Source: Oscillospiraceae bacterium
GTDB lineage: Bacteria > Bacillota_A > Clostridia > Oscillospirales > Oscillospiraceae
NCBI GenBank assembly: GCA_024690695.1
Contig: JAILOS010000104.1
Span: 1-6,546 of the forward strand
Direction: 5' to 3'
Length of the DNA stretch: 6,546 bases
Positions 1 through 4,388 of this stretch are shown here, piece after piece; position 1 is the stretch's first letter; the number at the start of each line of letters is the position of its first letter. Below the pieces are notes generated by a model, which did not search any database, was not told the DNA's origin, and saw nothing but the letters and a program-made list of their open reading frames with translations. The position numbers and the translations under genes are program-made.

Positions 1-1
1 G

Positions 2-340
2 GCGGCCGCGCCGGAGGAAAAGGCCGCTCCGCGCCCCGAGGCGCCGAAGCCGGCCCGCGACAAGCAGAGGCCGCCCAAGAGCGCCCCGAAGAAGCCGGAG
101 AAGAAGCCGCAGCCGGAAGCCGTTCCGGCCGAGGCGGCCGCGCCTGCGGCGAAGGACGCCGCCCAGAGCAAGAACCGCCGCCGCAAGCGCACGACGGTCA
201 AGCCCGTGAAGCTGGAAAAGCCGCAGCCGTCGCCCGAGAAGGCGCAGCCCCGGCCCCAGGAGAAGAGCGAGGGCGCCGCGCCGAAGAAGCGCCGCCGCGG
301 CGGCTCGGGCCACCGCCGCCCGAAGCCGAAGGAAGAGTAA
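2..340 (+). CDS. C-terminal basic low-complexity tail of an unidentified protein (5' truncated)
   Basis: The reading frame is open from the left edge and ends at a TAA at 338-340, giving 112 visible residues. The visible part is almost wholly Lys, Arg, Pro, Ala and Glu, with no predicted fold. It has KKPEKKP-type repeats, an Arg-rich cluster NRRRKR near residues 58-63, a second cluster KKRRRGGSGHRRPKPK near the end, and closes with EE. Such tails usually bind RNA, DNA or the ribosome, or act as disordered linkers. The folded domain lies outside the window, so the identity cannot be read. From memory, PSP1/RicT-type proteins and some RNA helicases and ribonucleases of Clostridia carry similar tails; PSP1/RicT is the guess I favour, with low confidence. 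It converges on the minus-strand operon and shares its terminator. That the frame is coding is supported by the stop codon sitting 15 bases before the terminator stem. Confidence 0.7.
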   Translation, partial: AAAPEEKAAPRPEAPKPARDKQRPPKSAPKKPEKKPQPEAVPAEAAAPAAKDAAQSKNRRRKRTTVKPVKLEKPQPSPEKAQPRPQEKSEGAAPKKRRRGGSGHRRPKPKEE

Positions 341-355
341 GCGCTTCGACCCTCA

Positions 356-405
356 CAAAAAACCGGTTCCCGGAAAACGAGCGTTTTCCGGGAACCGGTT
401 TTTTG
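356..405. terminator. Bidirectional rho-independent terminator between converging genes
   Basis: A perfect inverted repeat pairs 356-378 with 383-405 (23 bp) around a 4-base loop, GAGC, at 379-382. The outer stem is a run of A on the left (357-362) and a run of T on the right (399-404). A transcript from either strand therefore forms a GC-rich hairpin followed by a U tract. It lies 15 bases after the stop of the plus-strand gene and 17 bases after the stop of the minus-strand gene, so one element serves both. Confidence 0.95.
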
Positions 406-422
406 CTTTGCGGGAGCGCGGC

Positions 423-851
423 TCAGGCCTCGCCGCTGCCGTCGTTCTCCGTCGCGTTCACGACGTCCTCGAAGGCGCTCAGATCCGCGTCCATCTCGGG
501 CGTTTCGGCGGTTTTGGACTCGTAATCCGCGTGCATGGCGCGGATCTCCTCCTCCTTTTTCCGCAGACTCTCGCGCAGCTCGCCGATCCGCGCGAAGAGC
601 GCGGCTGTCGCGGCGTCGGGCGAGGGCTCGCCTCGCTCGTAGCAGAGCTTGCCGAGCTCCGTGTAGGCTTTTCTCAGCTCCTCGGCGTCGCTGTTCGAGG
701 CTATCGTGAGCTTTGCCAGACGGGCATAGCTCTTTGCACGTTCGGCGCCGCGGGTGTAGATGTCGCGCACGCCGCTGCTCTCGCCGAGCTCGCGGGCCTT
801 GTCGCCGAGCGTGCGCAGCGTGTCGCCGAGCAGTTCTCTGTATCCGGCCAT
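423..851 (-). CDS. Small alpha-helical/coiled-coil protein of unknown function
   Basis: This encodes 142 residues. I do not recognise a named family. No signal peptide, membrane segment or cysteine-pair zinc motif is visible; the only Cys is residue 70. Residues 1-50 look amphipathic (MAGYRELLGDTLRTLGDKAR onward). Residues 55-75 hold a YTELGKLCYERGE segment, and residues 82-112 form a charged heptad-like helix (FARIGELRESLRKKEEEIRA). The C-terminal 30 residues are acidic and probably disordered. The LYxELGKLxYE pattern followed by a coiled coil resembles, from memory, small clostridial proteins that often carry a C-terminal zinc ribbon; this one would be a version without the ribbon. The ATG at 851 was chosen over the ATG at 950 because GGAGGG (859-864) sits 7 bases upstream and because the longer form would run into lgt. 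It starts 16 bases after lgt stops and is the last gene before the terminator, so it should be co-transcribed with lgt and the M16 pair. Confidence 0.85.
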   Translation of the reverse strand: MAGYRELLGDTLRTLGDKARELGESSGVRDIYTRGAERAKSYARLAKLTIASNSDAEELRKAYTELGKLCYERGEPSPDAATAALFARIGELRESLRKKEEEIRAMHADYESKTAETPEMDADLSAFEDVVNATENDGSGEA

Positions 852-858
852 GATACTT

Positions 859-864
859 CCCTCC
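859..864 (-). promoter_or_regulatory. Ribosome binding site deciding the start of the coiled-coil gene
   Basis: On the minus strand GGAGGG lies 7 bases before the ATG at 851, in the 16-base gap after the lgt stop. No comparable site precedes the in-frame ATG at 950, which lies inside lgt. Confidence 0.8.
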
Positions 865-867
865 GAT

Positions 868-1755
868 TTATTTCTGTGATTCCGCCTCGTTCCGGAGGCG
901 GCGGTTGACAAACAGGTCTTTGGGATCGTGCGCCCGGCGGCCCTGCACAAGCAGCAGCACGCCGGCGGCCGCCGCGAGCAAGATGCTCAGCAGCTGCGAG
1001 ACGCGCAGGCCGGTGCCGCCGAGGTACAGACTGTCGGTGCGCAGGCCCTCGATCCAGGCGCGGCCGAGGCCGTACCAGAAAAAGTAGATCAGGATGCACT
1101 GGCCGTCGTAGCGCCGGCGGCCTTTGCGGGTGAAGAGGATCAGAAACACGAGCCCGATCAGGTTCCACAGGCTCTCGTACAGAAAAGTCGGATGTACGTA
1201 GATCGTCTCGCCGCCGGGCGAGGTGAGGCCCATCCGGCAGAAGATTTCCGTCTCGGCGCCGAAGGCCTCGCGGTTCATGAAGTTGCCCCAGCGGCCGATG
1301 ATCTGGCCGATCAGCAGCCCGAAGCAGGACAGATCCAGCGTCGCCGCCAGCGAGAGCTTCCGCTTCCGGCAGAAAAGCCAGATCACGAGAAAGCCGGCGA
1401 TCACGCCGCCGTAGATCGCGAGCCCGCCGTCCCGGATCGCCAGGATCTGAGCGGGATTGGCCAAATAGTAGTCCAGCTTGAACAGCACGAAGTACAGCCG
1501 CGCGCCGAGGATCGCGAAGGGGGCGGTCCACAGCAGCAGGTCGAGAAAATCGTCCGACTTCAGCCCGAAGCGCGGGGCGCTGCGCGAGCAGAAGAGATAG
1601 GCCAGCAGAAAGCCGATCGTGATCAGGACGCCGTAGAAATAGACGGGAAAGCCGAAGAGCATGAAAGAGCTGGGCGGGTTGAGCTGCAGGTTTCCCAGCA
1701 TCGGAAAGCTGATCACGGCGTCGCGCCGGATCGTCTCAAATAAAAACAGCTTCAT
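868..1755 (-). CDS. lgt: Prolipoprotein diacylglyceryl transferase Lgt
   Basis: Lgt moves diacylglyceryl from phosphatidylglycerol to the lipobox cysteine of prolipoproteins, the first step of lipoprotein maturation, in the cytoplasmic membrane. The product is 295 residues, normal for the family, with about seven hydrophobic segments (roughly 34-56, 71-93, 110-128, 137-155, 193-208, 219-235, 253-271). The Lgt signature GRWGNFMNREAFG is at 154-166, and its Arg155 and Glu163 are expected functional residues. HPTFLYES (188-195) and the EGLRTDS segment (236-242, with Arg239) are also family hallmarks. The position of the E. coli His103 motif (HGG) reads YGG here, Tyr115, a variant I recall from other Clostridia. 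The ATG at 1755 overlaps the yfmH stop as ATGA, with AAGGA about 9 bases upstream, so translation is probably coupled. Met19 is an alternative start, but ISFPMLGNLQLNP just before and around it fits the usual Lgt N-terminus, which favours the longer form. The C-terminal 25 residues are polar and cytoplasmic-like. Confidence 0.97.
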   Translation of the reverse strand: MKLFLFETIRRDAVISFPMLGNLQLNPPSSFMLFGFPVYFYGVLITIGFLLAYLFCSRSAPRFGLKSDDFLDLLLWTAPFAILGARLYFVLFKLDYYLANPAQILAIRDGGLAIYGGVIAGFLVIWLFCRKRKLSLAATLDLSCFGLLIGQIIGRWGNFMNREAFGAETEIFCRMGLTSPGGETIYVHPTFLYESLWNLIGLVFLILFTRKGRRRYDGQCILIYFFWYGLGRAWIEGLRTDSLYLGGTGLRVSQLLSILLAAAAGVLLLVQGRRAHDPKDLFVNRRLRNEAESQK

Positions 1756-3038
1756 GGGGCATCGTCCTTTTTCGGTTCGTAGACGGCGAGCGCGAGCCTC
1801 TCGGCGGGCAGCTCGTCGCGCAGAAAACGTTCGCAGTCCTCCTGCGTCACCTGCTCCAGCAGCTCCGGCGCCTCCAGCGCGCAGTAGCCGTCGAAGAGCC
1901 CGAAGGCCGTGGACAGGCAGACGGTCTCAAAATCCTCCAGCGCGCGCAGCCGCGAGCCGAACCCGGCTCTTTTGGCCCGCTCGAAGCGCCCGGCGTCGAG
2001 CCCCTGCGAGGCCGCGCGCTCAAGCTCCGCGGCGAGCGCGGCCTGCACGGCGTCCGGGTCCTCGCTCTCGCCGCCCAGCAGCAGCGTGGCTGTGCCGGCG
2101 CTGAAGGAGGCCTCGTACTCGAAATCGCGGTTGAGCAGGCCCTTCGCGTACAGCCCGGTGTAGAAGGGCGAGGAGCGGCCCAGCAGCGTGCGCAGCGCGA
2201 GAGACGCCGTCAGCCGCCGGCGCAGCGCCTCGGGGCCGGGCTCGTCCGGCCGCAGCTTCGCGCCCAGCAGGAACTGCCGCGAGGACACGGGCATCGCCGC
2301 GCTGAAGCGGCGCTCCAGCGGCTCGAGACGCTCGCGCTCGCCGAAGTCCGCCTCCGGGACGCTCCGGCGCTCGGTGGGCAGCACCCGGAAGGCCGCATGC
2401 TCCACGGCTCCGGGATCGACGTCGCCCGCGACACACAGCACCATGTTGCCCGGCGCGTAGAAGGCCCGGTGGCAGCGATAGAGCGTGTCGGCGCTGATCT
2501 GCGCGATGCTCTCCTCGGTGCCGGCCACCGGCTCGCGGATCGGGTGATGGGCGTAGAGCATGCGCATCAGGCGGTAATAGAGGGTCGTGTCGGGATCGTC
2601 ATCGCCCATGCGGATCTCCTGGGCGATGATGGGCTTTTCCTTCTCCACGGTCTCCTCGGTGAAGTAGGGCGTGGAGACGAGGCGCAGCAGCAGCTCGAGA
2701 TTTTCCTCAAAGCGCTCGGCGCACTGGAAGTAATAGGCGGTCGCCCCGGCGGAGGTGAAGGCGTTGGGCTCGGCCCCGTTGGCGCTCAGCCGGGCCAGCA
2801 CGTCCTCGCCGTCCGGCATGTCGAAGAGCTTGTGCTCCAGAAAATGCGCCGTGCCGGCGGGCGTCTCCTCCGTGCGGCCGTCCAGCGTGAAACGCCGGTG
2901 CGCCCCGCCGCAGCGGGCGGCAAAAACGGCGTAGGCCGTGTGAAATCCTTTTTTCGGCAGGATCCGCAGACGCAGGCCGTTTTCCAGACCGGCCATGAAC
3001 ATCCGCTCGCCGATCGCGTCAAAGCTCCGGCTCTGCAT
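1752..3038 (-). CDS. yfmH: M16 family zinc peptidase YfmH (catalytic-type subunit of the YfmF/YfmH pair)
   Basis: The 428-residue product has two M16 half-domains, as expected for this family of about 430 residues. The inverted zinc motif HFLEH is at 65-69, where His65 and His69 should bind zinc and Glu68 act as general base. The segment EKEKPIIAQEIRM (132-144) supplies the third ligand, probably Glu141. NGLRLRILPKKGF (20-32) and NGAEPNAFTSAGATAYYF (87-104) are conserved early M16 segments. The C-terminal half (about 240-428) lacks the Arg/Tyr loop that YfmF has, so activity probably needs the partner. In Bacillus subtilis the YmfF/YmfH homologues are associated with 5-aminopentanol modification of elongation factor P; the actual substrate here is unknown. 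The ATG at 3038 lies 20 bases inside yfmF and is preceded by GGGGAGGAAG, a strong binding site. Met13 and Met15 are less likely starts because they would shorten the usual leader before NGL. Probably cytoplasmic, as no signal peptide is seen. Confidence 0.95.
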   Translation of the reverse strand: MQSRSFDAIGERMFMAGLENGLRLRILPKKGFHTAYAVFAARCGGAHRRFTLDGRTEETPAGTAHFLEHKLFDMPDGEDVLARLSANGAEPNAFTSAGATAYYFQCAERFEENLELLLRLVSTPYFTEETVEKEKPIIAQEIRMGDDDPDTTLYYRLMRMLYAHHPIREPVAGTEESIAQISADTLYRCHRAFYAPGNMVLCVAGDVDPGAVEHAAFRVLPTERRSVPEADFGERERLEPLERRFSAAMPVSSRQFLLGAKLRPDEPGPEALRRRLTASLALRTLLGRSSPFYTGLYAKGLLNRDFEYEASFSAGTATLLLGGESEDPDAVQAALAAELERAASQGLDAGRFERAKRAGFGSRLRALEDFETVCLSTAFGLFDGYCALEAPELLEQVTQEDCERFLRDELPAERLALAVYEPKKDDAP

Positions 3039-4344
3039 CGTCTTCCTCCCCGTCCTCCGGCTCGGCTTCTCCGCCGCCGGTCAAAAAGTAAATCAGGTCG
3101 CACTCGACGCCGCGCGCGATCTCGGCGACGTCCTCGCGCTTGACCTCCTCGCACAGCGCGGCCAGCTCCGAGGGGCTGAGCTCCAGACCGCTTACGGTCT
3201 GCGTGAGCGTAAAGTCCTCCAGCCCGACGGGAGCGTCCTCGGTCATGCGCAGGTCGGCGGCGGCGCCGGCGCGGGCCGCGTCCAGCTCCTCGTCGCTGAT
3301 CTCGCCCCGCCCGATGGCCTCGAGCTGGCGAAGGATCTCGTCCTGCGTCTCCTGCTTTTTATCAAAGTCGATGCCCGCGGCGGCGAGCAGCAGGCCCTTG
3401 TTGGGGTCCACCAGCGAGCCTACGTCGTAGCACAGCTGCATCCGCTCGCGCACGTTCATAAAGAGCTTCGAGCGGCTCGAGCCGCCGAAGACGCCGTTGA
3501 AGACCAGCAGCGCAGCCGGATCGGGATCCTCCATGCACGCGCCGAGCCGGAAGCCGAGCACCAGCTTGCCCTGCGTGACCTCCAGCTTTTCCTCGACCTC
3601 GCGGGGCTTGTCCTCCAGCGCGTTCATGCGCAGGTCGGTGCCGATGTCCCAGTCGATCTCGCCGCGCGGCAGCATGCTCAGCACGTCGAGCAGACAGTCG
3701 GCGACCTGACGCTTGGAGGCGCGCCCGCAGTAGAAGATCTCGACGGGGCTGGCCTGCAGCAGGTTCCGGTAATGCTTCGACAGCTTCTGATAGCGCACGT
3801 TCTTCAGCTCCGACTCGCTGCCAAGACGGCCCGCGGAGAAGTCCTCGAAGCAGCACATCTCCTCGACACAGCGCAGCACGGCGTAGCTGCGCTTGTCGTT
3901 GATGCGGCTGCGCAGCACGTTCAGCAGCTTCTCCCGCTCGCTGTCCACATAGGCCGACAGCAGCAGGCCGCCGCGCGTGGCCGGATTCAGCAGCAGCTCG
4001 CCCAGCAGCTCGCAGGTCGGACGCAGCACGTCCTCCCGCCCGGGGAGGAACGCGCTCTCCGGAAAGCTCGCGTAAAAGCCGAGGCACTGGACCTCGCCGA
4101 TCCGGCGCACCACCGGCTCGACGACCGTGCCGTAGAGCCCGTCCATGCGCTCCGACAGGGCCTCCATGTCCGGATAGCGCCCGGTGCCGCGCCGCAGCAC
4201 GTAGGGGAGCAGCGCGTTCATCGAGGCGGTCTCCCGTTTCAGCTGCGTGAGCAGGTTCACGCTCAGGCAGGCGGTTTTGAATTTTTCGCTGTGCAGATAG
4301 TTGAGAAACACGCCGTTGAGCAGCTCGGTCCTGGAAAGCTCCAT
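3019..4344 (-). CDS. yfmF: M16-like protein YfmF (non-zinc partner of YfmH)
   Basis: The 441-residue product is of the M16 fold and family length. The HxxEH zinc motif is absent: the matching region reads ALLPYVLRRGTGRYPD (44-59), followed by the typical LYGT at 70-73. The C-terminal half keeps the glycine-rich loop GGSSRSKLFMNVRERMQLCY (287-306), with Arg299 and Tyr306 placed like the substrate-binding Arg/Tyr pair of M16 enzymes. Known M16B heterodimers divide the zinc site and the Arg/Tyr loop between two subunits, so YfmF is inferred to complete the active site of YfmH. The last 17 residues are strongly acidic (from about 425). It is probably cytoplasmic. The ATG at 4344 has GGAGGT 5 bases upstream. 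It is the first gene of the cluster, lies 36 bases after the GH94 gene, and an extended -10 element sits just upstream. In B. subtilis the homologue YmfF is tied to elongation factor P modification; nothing in this window tests that link here. Confidence 0.94.
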   Translation of the reverse strand: MELSRTELLNGVFLNYLHSEKFKTACLSVNLLTQLKRETASMNALLPYVLRRGTGRYPDMEALSERMDGLYGTVVEPVVRRIGEVQCLGFYASFPESAFLPGREDVLRPTCELLGELLLNPATRGGLLLSAYVDSEREKLLNVLRSRINDKRSYAVLRCVEEMCCFEDFSAGRLGSESELKNVRYQKLSKHYRNLLQASPVEIFYCGRASKRQVADCLLDVLSMLPRGEIDWDIGTDLRMNALEDKPREVEEKLEVTQGKLVLGFRLGACMEDPDPAALLVFNGVFGGSSRSKLFMNVRERMQLCYDVGSLVDPNKGLLLAAAGIDFDKKQETQDEILRQLEAIGRGEISDEELDAARAGAAADLRMTEDAPVGLEDFTLTQTVSGLELSPSELAALCEEVKREDVAEIARGVECDLIYFLTGGGEAEPEDGEEDDAEPEL

Positions 4345-4350
4345 CGCACA

Positions 4351-4360
4351 CCTCCGGAGG
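4351..4360 (-). promoter_or_regulatory. Ribosome binding site of yfmF within a 10-bp palindrome
   Basis: CCTCCGGAGG is a perfect palindrome. On the minus strand its right half, GGAGG, followed by T, is the Shine-Dalgarno sequence of yfmF. The left half, CCTCC, matches the anti-Shine-Dalgarno sequence itself. The two halves touch, so they cannot fold into a simple hairpin on their own. Confidence 0.7.
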
Positions 4361-4379
4361 AAGATTCCTTAATTACTTT

Positions 4380-4388
4380 ATTATATCA
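4380..4388 (-). promoter_or_regulatory. Probable extended -10 promoter for the yfmF-yfmH-lgt operon
   Basis: Minus strand reads TGATATAAT, a perfect TGn-TATAAT extended -10 element (TATAAT at 4380-4385, TG at 4387-4388). It overlaps the last codons and stop of the GH94 gene. Transcription would begin near 4373-4374, leaving a leader of about 30 bases holding the yfmF ribosome binding site. No good -35 hexamer is seen at 17-18 bp spacing, which an extended -10 can tolerate. The flanking AT-rich patch stands out in GC-rich DNA. It is predicted from sequence only. Confidence 0.6.

Noticed and set aside
408..908. 166-residue plus-strand open frame antisense to the coiled-coil gene
   Set aside because: It begins immediately after a strong terminator with no ribosome binding site, and mirrors the minus-strand gene, which has a clear start and operon context.
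852..950. Longer N-terminus of the coiled-coil protein from the ATG at 950
   Set aside because: It would overlap lgt by about 80 bases, has no ribosome binding site, and the ATG at 851 has an ideal one.
701..1531. 276-residue minus-strand frame overlapping lgt
   Set aside because: An Arg/Asp/Pro-rich out-of-frame reading of lgt, typical of GC-rich third positions.
928..1743. 271-residue plus-strand open frame antisense to lgt
   Set aside because: It is the mirror of the lgt coding frame in GC-rich DNA; its Gln/Ala/Glu/Arg-rich product has no recognisable motif, and lgt on the opposite strand is certain.
2397..3143. 248-residue plus-strand open frame antisense to yfmH and the yfmF end
   Set aside because: Shadow of well-supported M16 genes; low-complexity Arg-rich end and no family resemblance.
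3362..4351. 329-residue minus-strand frame overlapping yfmF
   Set aside because: An alternative-frame shadow rich in Arg/Ala; yfmF in the other frame has clear M16 features and a ribosome binding site.
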